A stretch of 64,000 nucleotides of DNA from CAZBRS01 sp964494475 (GCA_964494475.1 CAZBRS010000019.1:27773-91772); one strand, 5' to 3'; shown: positions 43,370 to 52,698, numbered from the stretch's first letter. Notes: a model not told the origin generated them from the letters alone. A program made the numbers and translations.

Positions 43370-44653
43370 ATGAAGCCCAAAGCGCGCGGAACCCCGAACG
43401 ACCTCCTGCAGGCGCTGCTGGACGAGATGCTGGCCGAAGAACCGGGGCCGCGGGCCGAGGGCGCGCGCTCCCTGCGTGCTCGCCTCGTGAGTCGGCTCTA
43501 CTTCGCCGGGTTCCAGGTCATCGAAGAGATCGGCACGGTGGGCGAGCGCACGGTGCCCTTCGTGCTGGGCGTCAAGGGGCACGCGCGCGCCTCGGAGCGC
43601 GCCGTGCTGGTGGCGGCCACCCTGAGGCCGGCGCTCTGGGCGCAGGGCCGACGGTCGAACCGGCCGGTCCCCGAGGGTACGCTGCAGAGCGCGTTGCTCC
43701 CCACGGGCGTGGCGGGCGTCGCCTGCGCCCTGGCGGCCATGGGGCGCCTGCGCGAGTCCGAGCTGAACCGGCCCCTGGTGTTCCTGGTGGCGTTCGACGA
43801 AGCGGAGCGCGGCTCGGCGCTCGTCCCCGTGCGCGAGCGTTACGGGCTCGACGTGGCCACGGCGCTGTTGTTGCACCCCACGGCCGGTGGCGTGGCGCTC
43901 GCGTCGCCGGGCCTGGTGGCGCTCGAGGTCGGGTTGCGCCGGTGCGTCCCCGAGTGGCGCGTCGGCTCGCTCGAGCGCACGCTGCGCCTCAGCGCGAAGG
44001 GGGCGCGCGCCGTCCCCGACCTGCTCGAGGCGCTCTCGGGGCTCGTGCGGGCCGGCGGAGCGGTCTTCGAACCGAACCTGGTCCGTGACGGCGCCGAAGC
44101 GGTGGCCACGGCGCTGGTGGCGGCCCCCGAGGGGTGGGAGGTGCCCCCGTCCGTGGTCGCGGCGCCGGCGGCGCCCGATCGCCTGGGCTACCCGCTCGGG
44201 CCCGAGCTCGCCGCTGCCCACGAGGCGTGGGTACGCCTCCGCGACGCGTTCCCGGAGGTGGCGGCCACCGGCCTGAACGTCGAGGGTGACGCGCTCCGGC
44301 TGGCGCTTCAAGCGCCCCTTGCGCCCGACGTCGACCTCGCGACGACCGATCTGGCGCTGGAGTGCGCCATCGCTGGACTCGAGCCGCCACCGGGCCTCGA
44401 GCTCGAGGTGTCGCCCCGCCTGCATCGCCCGCCCTTCCTGGCGAGTGCGCGCGTGCGCGAGGTGCTCGCGGCCACGATCCCGGACCTCGCGCCGCAGGTC
44501 AGCGTGGTGCCCTCCGAGGCGGGGTTCGCGGGTACGTCCGAGGTGCTCCTGATCGGCCCCGAAGAAGTGGGGCAGGGCGCCACCCTGCCAAGGGCGCGCG
44601 CCGAGGTCGTGACCGATCGGATGGTGAGGCTACTGGTGCGGCTCTTGGGGTAG
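43370..44653 (+). CDS. M20/ArgE-DapE-like protein lacking metal ligands
   Basis: 427 residues. The fold pattern of M20 exopeptidases can be followed: a first core strand (RAVLVAATLRP where active enzymes have a ...HxD), a W-Q-G loop, LPTGVAGVACALAAMGRL where D-x-K-G/G normally occurs, LVFLVAFDEAERGS for the usual EE pair, and a lid domain (GLVALEVGLRR). The C-terminal GPEEVGQGATLP lies where GPG ... H is expected. The zinc-binding His, Asp and C-terminal His are absent, so it is probably not a hydrolase. Position between dtd and carD gives no clear clue. It may bind a peptide or act as a regulatory pseudo-enzyme. Confidence 0.7.
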   Translation: MKPKARGTPNDLLQALLDEMLAEEPGPRAEGARSLRARLVSRLYFAGFQVIEEIGTVGERTVPFVLGVKGHARASERAVLVAATLRPALWAQGRRSNRPVPEGTLQSALLPTGVAGVACALAAMGRLRESELNRPLVFLVAFDEAERGSALVPVRERYGLDVATALLLHPTAGGVALASPGLVALEVGLRRCVPEWRVGSLERTLRLSAKGARAVPDLLEALSGLVRAGGAVFEPNLVRDGAEAVATALVAAPEGWEVPPSVVAAPAAPDRLGYPLGPELAAAHEAWVRLRDAFPEVAATGLNVEGDALRLALQAPLAPDVDLATTDLALECAIAGLEPPPGLELEVSPRLHRPPFLASARVREVLAATIPDLAPQVSVVPSEAGFAGTSEVLLIGPEEVGQGATLPRARAEVVTDRMVRLLVRLLG

Positions 44654-45172
44654 CGGCGCGTGCACGTGAGGTAGCGGCAGCACGTGTTCGAGGCGCCCGC
44701 GGAAGTACGACAGGACCTGGTCTTCGGGCTCGGAGCGTACGAGGGCGATCTCGCGGACCAGGAGGTCGACCGCGGTCTCGATGATCTTCTTCTCGCCGAA
44801 CGAGAGGGGCTTGGAGGCGCGCAGCGTGTTCAGGTCGCGGATGACACGAGCCAAGTCTTCGGCCGACCCGGTCTTGATCATCTCGAGGTACTTCCGGTAG
44901 CGCCGGTTCCACGTCTGCTGTTCAACGACGACGCCCTCCTCGGAGACGATCGCGAAGACGCGGTCGATGTCGTCGAGGGTCATGAGGTGGCGCATGCCGC
45001 ACGTGTCGGCCTTCTTGACCGGGACGAGGATGCGCTTGTCGGTGTCGTAGACGCGCAGCACGAAGAAGATCTCCGCGCTCCCTCCGACGTCTTTGCTCTC
45101 GATCCCGATGACCTCGGCAACGCCTTGCGCCGGATAAACCGCCTTCTCACCGACTTGGAACGTGTACTGCAT
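44630..45172 (-). CDS. carD: CarD/CdnL-family transcription regulator
   Basis: 180 residues. It begins MQYTFQVGEKAVYPAQGVAE, the Tudor-like RNA-polymerase-interacting domain, and continues with the helical DNA-binding half (QTWNRRYRKYLEMIKTG, LSFGEKKIIETAVDLLVREI). This matches CdnL of Myxococcus, which stabilises the open complex at rRNA and other promoters. A Pro-rich C-terminal extension of about 15 residues is present. AGGAAAC precedes the ATG at 45172. It diverges from the HEAT-repeat gene and its end overlaps the convergent pseudo-peptidase gene by 24 bp. Confidence 0.93.
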   Translation of the reverse strand: MQYTFQVGEKAVYPAQGVAEVIGIESKDVGGSAEIFFVLRVYDTDKRILVPVKKADTCGMRHLMTLDDIDRVFAIVSEEGVVVEQQTWNRRYRKYLEMIKTGSAEDLARVIRDLNTLRASKPLSFGEKKIIETAVDLLVREIALVRSEPEDQVLSYFRGRLEHVLPLPHVHAPLPQEPHQ

Positions 45173-45290
45173 GTTTCCTGGGTGTTCAACCCTCAGATTC
45201 ACGGGTCAGGATATCAGGTCTGCCCTCTCTTCACAACCCATTTCCCCCGGCGCGCATTCCCGTGTATCCTCTCGACACTGGAAGGTGCGC

Positions 45291-47477
45291 ATGCCCGAGC
45301 AGACTCCACCTCGGCCCGGCAGTCCGGCGCCGAACGCCCCCGACGCGCGGTCCGGGCCCGACCCCAAGGCCGCCCTGCGCGAGTTCGCCGTCGAACTCAT
45401 CAAGACCCTGACGACCACGTCCATCTATGCCGAGGACCACCCCCTCGTCCGCGGCATGGTGGGGCGGCCGACCGAGCTCTTCCACCAGCTCGAGCTTAAG
45501 CAGGGCGAGCTCTCGTTCCTCTCCGACCAGGCCGGCGCGGCGGGCAACGACCTCACGATCGAAGGCTTCGGCGACGACTCCCTGTCCCTGGCCCAGGTCA
45601 TGCGTTCGTCCATGAGCGAGCACTTCCTGGGAAAGCTGAAGACCTACTTCGACCGCAACCGCATCCTCAGCCTGTCGATCAAGTCGAGCATCCCCGACGA
45701 GGAGTTCGCGCGCTTCGTGGGCGTGATGGTCACGCGCAACCCCGAGGGCGCGAGCAACTGGGTCGAGGGCGAGTCGCAGTTCGACTTCACCGCGGCCTTG
45801 GTCCGACGGCAGGTCGTGCACGTCTCGGTGTTGCTGTGGGACGACATCCTCGGCTACGAACGGCGCCTGCCGTGGCGCGTGAAGGTGGCCTTCGGCCGCC
45901 TGCGGAAGGATCTGCGCAACCTGCCCTTGTTCCAGAAGGCCACGGGGCTCGAGCTCCGCGCCGCCAAGCAGCAGATCGTGCAGGACATCATCCGACCGCT
46001 GATGCGCCCCGACTTCCTGAAGGATCTGCTGGTCCACTCCGACCTCGTCGTCTCGAGCAGCGCCGATCTGGCCGCGCTCGACCTCGAGGGCGAGATCGCC
46101 GCGTGCGTCACGAGCGCGATGCTCGGGCCCATCGTCTGGGAGGCCGTGGCCGATCTCGATCGCGTCAAGGAGCGCAAGCGCAACCCCGTCGAAAAGGAGC
46201 GTGCGGCCGTCGAACACGTCGAGGCGCGCCTGCTGGGCGTGCTGAAGACGCTGGCCTCCCGCCTGATCGGTGACGCCGACCAGGAGTCCTATCCGACGTT
46301 GCGCCAGCTCTTCGACCGCGGCGTGCTCAAGGTGTCCGATCTGCCGGCCGATTTGAAGCAGCGCGTGTTGCAGGAGGCGTGGACCTCGAAGTTCCTGGAG
46401 CAGCCCCAGGTGCACCTGCAGCGCTTCGCCGCGGCGGCCACGGCCGAGGCCATCCGCGGCTTCATCGACAGCTTCTGCCTGGTGCTCCCCGAGCTGCTGG
46501 CGCGCGAGAAGTTCGACGAGGTGGGGGCGTTGGCGGGCGTGCTGCGCAAGCGCGCCGACGAGGAGGCCTTCCGGCAGGTGCTGCGCGAGAAGCGCGACGA
46601 GCTCTTCGGCGCCGAGCTGCTCACGAGGCTCGACCAGGCCGTGCGCGGGTCGCGCAAGCCCATGCGCGTCCAGCTCCTGACGCTGCTCGATTTCTACAAG
46701 GACGAGGCGGTGCCCTTCCTCGTGGGCATCCTGCGCACCTGCGAAGACGCGGGCGTGCGGCGCGACGTGTGCGAGAAGGCCACCGAGCTGGGCCGACGCG
46801 CTCTCCCGGCGATCAAGAAGGCGCTCGGAGACCACGCCTACGAGTGGTTCGTGGCCCGCAACCTGCTGATCGTGCTCGGCGAGATCGGCGACCTGGGCGC
46901 GGCCCCCGACGTGCAGCGCTTCCTGACGCATCCGAACGCCAGGGTGCGCGAGGAGGCCCTGGTGGCCACCATGCGCCTTCGCAAGCAGGCGGCCGAGCCC
47001 TACCTGCTCGAGCGCCTCGGCGACAGCACGCGGTCGGTGCGCAAGCGCGCCCTGCACGCCCTGGCCTCGATCGGCTCGAAGCACCCGCGCTTCCTCACCG
47101 ACCTCGAAAAGCTCGTGGTGGGCGACGCCAAGGACACCGAAGGCGACGATCTCCAGATGGCCGCCGTCGCGGTGCTCGGCCTGCTCGGCAACGTCACGCT
47201 GGCCAGCGGGCGCTCCGCCACCGACGTGCTGATCAGCCTCTTGCCGGGCGGCCTCAGCTTCCTCAGCCTGTCGGTGTTCGGCTGGCACAAGGCGACGGGC
47301 AGCCCGAACGTGCAGGCCGAGGCGTGCCGCGTGCTCGGCGAGATCGGCGATCGCGAGACCCTGCGTGCGCTCCTGAAGACCACCAAGGCGCCCGAGGCCA
47401 AGGTGTCGGCGTCGGCGCGCGATGCCATCACGCGCATTGAGCAACGACAGCGAGGAGGAGCCTCCCATGTGGAGTGA
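45291..47477 (+). CDS. HEAT-repeat protein
   Basis: 728 residues, no signal peptide. The N-terminal 400 residues are helical and charged (LREFAVELIKTLTTTSIYAE; SLAQVMRSSMSEHFLGKLK). The C-terminal third has regular HEAT-type helical pairs (AVPFLVGILRTCEDAGVRRD; AAPDVQRFLTHPNARVREEA; AEPYLLERLGDSTRSVRKRA; ALRALLKTTK-like end). HEAT arrays make protein-binding surfaces; no catalytic motif is seen. GGAAGGTGCGC precedes the ATG. The downstream metallo-hydrolase gene starts inside its last 11 bp. Confidence 0.82.
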   Translation: MPEQTPPRPGSPAPNAPDARSGPDPKAALREFAVELIKTLTTTSIYAEDHPLVRGMVGRPTELFHQLELKQGELSFLSDQAGAAGNDLTIEGFGDDSLSLAQVMRSSMSEHFLGKLKTYFDRNRILSLSIKSSIPDEEFARFVGVMVTRNPEGASNWVEGESQFDFTAALVRRQVVHVSVLLWDDILGYERRLPWRVKVAFGRLRKDLRNLPLFQKATGLELRAAKQQIVQDIIRPLMRPDFLKDLLVHSDLVVSSSADLAALDLEGEIAACVTSAMLGPIVWEAVADLDRVKERKRNPVEKERAAVEHVEARLLGVLKTLASRLIGDADQESYPTLRQLFDRGVLKVSDLPADLKQRVLQEAWTSKFLEQPQVHLQRFAAAATAEAIRGFIDSFCLVLPELLAREKFDEVGALAGVLRKRADEEAFRQVLREKRDELFGAELLTRLDQAVRGSRKPMRVQLLTLLDFYKDEAVPFLVGILRTCEDAGVRRDVCEKATELGRRALPAIKKALGDHAYEWFVARNLLIVLGEIGDLGAAPDVQRFLTHPNARVREEALVATMRLRKQAAEPYLLERLGDSTRSVRKRALHALASIGSKHPRFLTDLEKLVVGDAKDTEGDDLQMAAVAVLGLLGNVTLASGRSATDVLISLLPGGLSFLSLSVFGWHKATGSPNVQAEACRVLGEIGDRETLRALLKTTKAPEAKVSASARDAITRIEQRQRGGASHVE

Positions 47478-48087
47478 CGTCCGCGCGCACGTGCGCCGAT
47501 TGAACCACGACTGCTTCCGCTTCGAGGGCGGAGGCGTGGTCGTCTACACCGACCCCTTCAAGGTGCAGGGCGCGGCCCACGACGCCGACCTCGTGCTCGT
47601 CAGCCACGAGCACTTCGACCACTGCTCCCCCGACGACCTCGCCAAGGTCGCGAAGGCGGGCACGGTGATCGTGGCGGCCGCCTCGTGCCGGGGCAAGATC
47701 CCGGGCGACGTGCGCTACGTGAAGGCCGGCGACTCCCTGGAAGAAAAGGCCGTGAAGGTACGGGCCGTGCCCGCCTACAACGTCGACAAGAAGTTCCACC
47801 CGAAGGCCGCCGGCCACGTGGGCTACGTGTTCACGCTGGACGGGACCACGGTCTACTTCGCGGGTGACACCGACCTCATCCCCGAGATGGCCGACGTGAA
47901 GGCCGACGTGGCCCTGTTGCCCGTCAGCGGCACCTACGTGATGACGGCGCGCGAGGCGGTCGACGCGGCCACGCGCATCGGCGCCAAGGTCGTCGTGCCC
48001 ATGCACTACGGCGACATCATCGGCACGGCCAAGGACGCCAAGTTCCTCGAGGATCACTGGGCGGGCGGGACGGTGATCATCCTGTGA
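47467..48087 (+). CDS. UlaG-like metallo-beta-lactamase-fold hydrolase
   Basis: 206 residues. The metal-binding motif is H47-E-H49-F-D51-H52 (LVSHEHFDHCSP); later ligands are in YFAGDTD and VPMHYGD. This short form is the UlaG/MBL-fold group that includes L-ascorbate-6-phosphate lactonase and several RNA/nucleotide hydrolases. The substrate cannot be told. GAGGAGCCTCCC precedes the ATG, which overlaps the HEAT-repeat gene by 11 bp. The stop abuts (0 bp) the end of the convergent GT-C gene at 48088. Confidence 0.9.
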   Translation: MWSDVRAHVRRLNHDCFRFEGGGVVVYTDPFKVQGAAHDADLVLVSHEHFDHCSPDDLAKVAKAGTVIVAAASCRGKIPGDVRYVKAGDSLEEKAVKVRAVPAYNVDKKFHPKAAGHVGYVFTLDGTTVYFAGDTDLIPEMADVKADVALLPVSGTYVMTAREAVDAATRIGAKVVVPMHYGDIIGTAKDAKFLEDHWAGGTVIIL

Positions 48088-51000
48088 TCATGGAACGATG
48101 AACGTGCCGGCCTTGACGCGGTTGCCGCCGTCGTGGGCGGTGACCTTCTTGTCGTTGTCGACCACCTTCAGGCGATTTCCGTCGGTGGGGTTGTAGAGCC
48201 CGACCCAGACCTCCTGCGTGCCCGAGGGCGTGCCGATGGGGACCTCGAGGGTGAAGCGGTCGATGACGATGTCGCCCTTCATCCACTGGGTGGTCTTGAA
48301 GCAGCCTTCGCACTTGTTGTTGGTCTCGGTCTCCTTGACCAGGTTGTGGGGCCAGTGGTCGCCGTTGATGCGGTTCTGGCTGCCGGGGCGGTCGACGTGC
48401 ATGAACAGGCGCCACGAGGTCGAGGTGTCGTTGAGCACGCGGAAGTAGAGGTTGATCTCGGCGCTGGTGCCGCGCGTGACGGATTCGTTGCCCATGCGGA
48501 AGCCCACGAGCTCGACGAAGTCCTGGAACTTGGCGTGGCACTTCTTGACGCGCGGATCGGTCTTCAACTCGTCTTCGGTGACGACGGCGCGGCGCAGCCA
48601 GTTGCGGTCGTCGCGGCCCGCGGCCAGGCGGCTGGCGGCCAGCAGGAAGAAGTCGCTGCGATCGTCGACGATGGGGATGAAGCCGCCGCGGTGCTCCTTG
48701 CGGAACGCGTGGTTCAGGTCGGCGAACGACGCCTTGGGGAAGATGAAGTAGTACGTGGGCTCGGTCATGGCCGTGGCGCGGTGCTCGAGGTCGGCCCCGG
48801 CGTCGAGGGAGTAGGCGTTGAACAGGGGATTCGAGGCCAGGAAGTTCGGCGTGCCGGCCAGGGTGAGCGAGGTGGCGTCATTGCCGGCCACGGGGTAGCT
48901 CTTCTTGGCGCTGTCGACCAGGGTGGCGCCCTTCCACTCGTCGGGCTTCCAGGCGGCGGTGCGGTCTTCGAGGCGGCCCTCGGTGCCCGCAGACGCGAGA
49001 CCCGCAGCGGCCGGGGCGTCGCGGCGACCGTCGCCGTTCTTGTCGTTGGCGGGGTTCCAGCCGGGCAGGACCACCGCGTCGGGGTGAGCGCCGCGGCTCG
49101 ACCAGACCAGGCGCAGGGCCACGTCTTCCTGCGGGTCGAGCAGCGCCAGCACCTTGGCGCGGTCGCGCACCTCGGGCACCGCGTTGGTGTAGAAGTTGGT
49201 GTCTTCCTGGTCGGTCTTCGAGAACGACCCGTGCTTGAACAGGTTGGGGCCCACGTCTTCGCGCCCCTCGAGCGACAGGTAGGTGTCGAGGATGTGCTTC
49301 TGCGAGAACTGGGCGGCCACGCGGCCGAGCAGGTCGTGGCCGGTGCCCACGGCGCCGACCAGCGCCAGCAGGGCGAGCACGGGCAGCGCGACGGCCGGGG
49401 ACTCGAGCGCGGCGGGCAGGTCGGACAGCGTGCGATCGGTGAGGAGCCAGGCCAGCAGCGCCACCACGGCCAGGCCAAGGGCCGCGAGCAGCGCGACCGG
49501 GGCATCGATCGAGAGGCCGGCGAGCGCGGCCAGGACGGCGCCCGCCAGCGCGAGGCGCAGGGTGAGCGGGTGCCGGAGGGCGGCCCCGGCGAGGGCGGTG
49601 GTTCGGGGTTGAACGCCGATGAAGACGCCGACACCGGCGAGGGCGGCCAGTCCGACCAACGCCCTGGAGAGCGCCGTCGAGAAGGCCGGGTCGTACGCGA
49701 TCAACACGTGGGTGGCGAGCGACGCGGCCAGGAGCAGCACGACGCCGAGCACGGCCGCGGCGCCGAGCAGCACGGGGCGGCGCTGCAGGGCCGACGAGAG
49801 CGCGGACCGGCGCGCCCACAGCACGTTCCACGCGGCCACGGCCACGAGCAACCACAGGAAGCGCACGTCCGACGCCTCCAGGAAGACCCGGTGCGCGTAG
49901 CGATCCGGGATCTCCGGATAGAGGACGCTCGAGAAGGTCATCCAGGTCTCGACGATGTAGGGCACGAAGAGCAGACCGAAGAGGACGAGCGCAGAGAGCA
50001 GCGCCAGGGTGAAGCGCCGACCGCTCGAGATGGCCCAGGGCACGACGCACCAGAGCACCAGCGCGAGCGCCGCCGAGGAGGTGGCCCAGAGCACGATCGG
50101 GGTGGCGTTCGCGGTGCGCGTGAAGGCGACGCCCAGGTACAGGAGCCCGTACAGCACGAGCGCGGCCAGGGCGCGCGTCGAGGCCTCGGGGCGCGCCAGG
50201 GCGCCGAGCCAGGGGAACGCCCCCTGGGCGCCGAACGTGCGGGCCGGACCCCGGAGGTGCGCGAGCCCGAGGCCGGCCAACAGGGCGAGCCACAGCGCGA
50301 AGGCGGGGCTTCGCAGCACGGGCACCAGCGCCGACGAACCCGACGTGGCGGCGGCGTAGAGCGCACCCGCCGCCAGCAACAGGCCCGCGAGGGCGAGCAG
50401 CAGGCGTTCGTGGGCCACGACGCGGGGGCCCTGGCTCGGCTCGGCTTCGGGACGGAGGTGGCGGAGCAGCCACGCGACCAGGCCCGCGAGCAGCAGGCTG
50501 CCGAGGGCGGCGTAGGAGAGGATGGCCTCGAAGCGCGCGCCAAAGACGAAGTAGGGCCAGCGGCGGGCCTCGGCGGGCAGCAGTGACGCCTGGCTCGAGA
50601 CGACCGTGCTGTTGATGCGCAGGAGCCCCGACGCGAAGCCGTCGGCCAGGAGCAGCAGGGCGAGGCCCGCGAAGACCAGCACCGCGTGGCGCGGCTCGCG
50701 CAGCGCCTCGACGAAGCCGCGACCGCGCGTCCAGCCGCGGGCGAACACCCACGCCATGACGAGCCCGAAGAGCAGCCAGGCCAGCGGAACCGCCGAGGCG
50801 ATCTTGAGGTCGGGGGGCAGCTTGTAGTCGCCGAGTTCACGGGCCAGGGGCGGATCGAGCAGCACCGTGTTCAGCACCGCCAGCGGGCTCTCGCGCACCT
50901 GGATGGCCAGCACGGCGAGGATGGCGAAGCCGAGGAAGGCCACGAAGCGGCCGCGGAGGTCGGGGTCGCCGAGCACCTCGTCGAGGTAGCGGGCCACGAC

Positions 51001-52365
51001 CACGGCGAGCAGGGGGAAGAGCGCGTACGAGGCGTGGCCGAAGTGGGGCAGCATGGCCGACAGCGCCAGGTAGGTCACGAGGGCCACCACCGCGAGCGCC
51101 AGGTCGCGGGGGGCGCGCTCGGGATCGCGGTGCCCGAGCACGGCGAGGACCAGCGCGAACGGCACCAGCGCCGCCCAGGGGCCGAGCGCGAAGCCCGTGC
51201 GGTTCACGAAGAAGTCGAAGTTGCGGTCGTTGGCGATGGGGCCGCCCAGGAAGGGGCGCGCCATGAAGCGGAAGTGGTCGAAGAAGCCGAAGCCGTCGGG
51301 CAGGAAGACGAGCGCGACCCCGAGCCCGAGCAGGCCGGCGGACACGGCCACGAAGGGCCACGTGCGCGCGCGTTCGACGCGGGCCACCACGGCCCACGCC
51401 AGGGCAGCGAGGCTGGTGATGAGCACGAACGTGAGCCCCCGGGCCAGGAAGCCGGCCGCGATGGCGGTGCCGAAGAGCACGAGGTCGCGGAGACGCGGCG
51501 ACCTGTCGGCCGAGGCCACGAGGGGCCACGCCGCCAGGGTGAGGAAGAGCGGGAAGGCGCAGCCGTCGGCCACGCTGCGGGCCGAGAGCAGGAAGACGGG
51601 CATGGTGAGGAGCACGAGGCCCGCCAGCGCGACGGTGCGGTCGCTGCCACCCACGCGGCGCGCGAGGCCGAGGACCGCGAGCACCAGGGCGAGGCCGAGC
51701 AGCAGCGAGGGCAGGCGCGCGGCCATCTCGTTCTGGCCGAACAGCGTGAACGAGGCGGCCATCAACCAGGGCTCGAGCACGGGCAGCGAGAGCGTCTGGC
51801 CCGCCTTGCGGAACTGGACGCGCACCCACGAATCGGAGGCGTGCGCACGGATGGCGGCGCCGGCGTCGGCCACGGCGACCACGTCGCTGGCGCCGAGGGC
51901 CCGGAAGGCCTCCTCGTCGACGCGGTGCTTGTCGGTGGCCACGACCACGGCCAGGCCGGGGTTCTCGGTCACCAGGCGCTCGATGCGCTTGGCCAGCGTC
52001 GTGACGCTCTCGTCGGCGCCCAGCAGGTCGTCGGGGAAGATCGTGAACACGTGGACGAGCGTGCCCCGAAGATCGGCCAAGGGCCGCGTGAGGGCGGCGT
52101 CGAGCGTCGAGCTCTTCTCGTCGGCGTAGTCGTAGGCCACGCAGCAATCGGCCACGGCGGCGTGGAAGGCCTCGCCCGCGGCGTCGCGGGGCACGCCGAC
52201 GCTGACCACGCGCGTGCCGCCTGCGATGACCTGGGCCACGTGGGTGCGGTTCATCTCCCACGGGTCGAGCAGCCCCAGGCGCCACGTGCCCGCCGTGAGC
52301 AGCAGCAGCGCACCCAGCGGCAACAGGAACGGCTTCAGCTTGTCGTAGGCCGACGGAGCGGGCAT
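48088..52365 (-). CDS. very large GT-C-type integral membrane glycosyltransferase-like protein
   Basis: 1,425 residues. The N-terminal part has a helix (PFLLPLGALLLLTAGTW) followed by LLDPWEMNRTHVAQVIAGG. The DPWE segment corresponds to the catalytic acidic position of PMT/ArnT enzymes; it is followed by FGQNEMAARLPSLLLGL, also typical. Two long blocks of transmembrane helices (about 285-640 and 700-1040) flank shorter soluble parts. The last 380 residues are periplasmic (PYFIFPKASFADLNHAF, a beta-sandwich near 1270-1425). Ordinary GT39 proteins have 500-700 residues, so this looks like a doubled membrane core with an extra C-terminal binding domain. AGAGGGACCAG precedes the ATG at 52365. Substrate unknown. 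Confidence 0.82.
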   Translation of the reverse strand: MPAPSAYDKLKPFLLPLGALLLLTAGTWRLGLLDPWEMNRTHVAQVIAGGTRVVSVGVPRDAAGEAFHAAVADCCVAYDYADEKSSTLDAALTRPLADLRGTLVHVFTIFPDDLLGADESVTTLAKRIERLVTENPGLAVVVATDKHRVDEEAFRALGASDVVAVADAGAAIRAHASDSWVRVQFRKAGQTLSLPVLEPWLMAASFTLFGQNEMAARLPSLLLGLALVLAVLGLARRVGGSDRTVALAGLVLLTMPVFLLSARSVADGCAFPLFLTLAAWPLVASADRSPRLRDLVLFGTAIAAGFLARGLTFVLITSLAALAWAVVARVERARTWPFVAVSAGLLGLGVALVFLPDGFGFFDHFRFMARPFLGGPIANDRNFDFFVNRTGFALGPWAALVPFALVLAVLGHRDPERAPRDLALAVVALVTYLALSAMLPHFGHASYALFPLLAVVVARYLDEVLGDPDLRGRFVAFLGFAILAVLAIQVRESPLAVLNTVLLDPPLARELGDYKLPPDLKIASAVPLAWLLFGLVMAWVFARGWTRGRGFVEALREPRHAVLVFAGLALLLLADGFASGLLRINSTVVSSQASLLPAEARRWPYFVFGARFEAILSYAALGSLLLAGLVAWLLRHLRPEAEPSQGPRVVAHERLLLALAGLLLAAGALYAAATSGSSALVPVLRSPAFALWLALLAGLGLAHLRGPARTFGAQGAFPWLGALARPEASTRALAALVLYGLLYLGVAFTRTANATPIVLWATSSAALALVLWCVVPWAISSGRRFTLALLSALVLFGLLFVPYIVETWMTFSSVLYPEIPDRYAHRVFLEASDVRFLWLLVAVAAWNVLWARRSALSSALQRRPVLLGAAAVLGVVLLLAASLATHVLIAYDPAFSTALSRALVGLAALAGVGVFIGVQPRTTALAGAALRHPLTLRLALAGAVLAALAGLSIDAPVALLAALGLAVVALLAWLLTDRTLSDLPAALESPAVALPVLALLALVGAVGTGHDLLGRVAAQFSQKHILDTYLSLEGREDVGPNLFKHGSFSKTDQEDTNFYTNAVPEVRDRAKVLALLDPQEDVALRLVWSSRGAHPDAVVLPGWNPANDKNGDGRRDAPAAAGLASAGTEGRLEDRTAAWKPDEWKGATLVDSAKKSYPVAGNDATSLTLAGTPNFLASNPLFNAYSLDAGADLEHRATAMTEPTYYFIFPKASFADLNHAFRKEHRGGFIPIVDDRSDFFLLAASRLAAGRDDRNWLRRAVVTEDELKTDPRVKKCHAKFQDFVELVGFRMGNESVTRGTSAEINLYFRVLNDTSTSWRLFMHVDRPGSQNRINGDHWPHNLVKETETNNKCEGCFKTTQWMKGDIVIDRFTLEVPIGTPSGTQEVWVGLYNPTDGNRLKVVDNDKKVTAHDGGNRVKAGTFIVP

Positions 52366-52440
52366 CTGGTCCCTCTCACTGCAGGACAGAGAATCGTCCC
52401 ATTTTGAGGAAGAGCCCGCAGAAATCAAGCGAAACCCGGT

Positions 52441-52499
52441 GTGTAGGGGCACGACGTGTCGTGCCCTCCCGGCGTGTAGGGGCACGACGTGTCGTGCCC
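52441..52499. repeat. two tandem copies of a GTAGGGGCACGAC palindrome
   Basis: GTGTAGGGGCACGAC-GT-GTCGTGCCC occurs at 52441-52466 and again at 52474-52499, period 33 bp. Each has a 9-bp perfect stem with a 2-base centre. A degenerate third unit (GTAGGGGCGCGAGGTG) begins at 52511. The shared GTAGGGGC start links them to units at 8463 and 63928. Confidence 0.85.
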
Positions 52500-52557
52500 A
52501 CCGGTGGTGAGTAGGGGCGCGAGGTGTGGAGCGGTTCCGGTCGCGGAGATCAGGCAG

Positions 52558-52698
52558 CCGTCGACTGAAGTCGCGGCTGGGGCTACGAAGTCCGCCTGCG
52601 CGGACTGGGAGCGGATTCGCTGCCGGGCGCTGCAAAGGGATGGCCGTCAGCCTGCGAAGGCAGGCTTCGTACCGTGAGCCGCGACTTCCGTCGACGGC
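52558..52698. repeat. 141-bp inverted-repeat element with two internal hairpins
   Basis: The ends GCCGTCGACTGAAGTCGCGG.. (52558-52579) and ..CCGCGACTTCCGTCGACGGC (52677-52698) are complementary over 22 bases with one mismatch. Inside are hairpins AGTCCGC/GCGGACT (52589-52606) and AGCCTGC/GCAGGCT (52649-52666). The layout resembles non-autonomous palindromic elements scattered in other GC-rich genomes. Confidence 0.8.

Noticed and set aside
52441..52499. CRISPR-like tandem repeats
   Set aside because: Only two full units, spaced by 7 bases, each a palindrome; no spacers and no cas genes.
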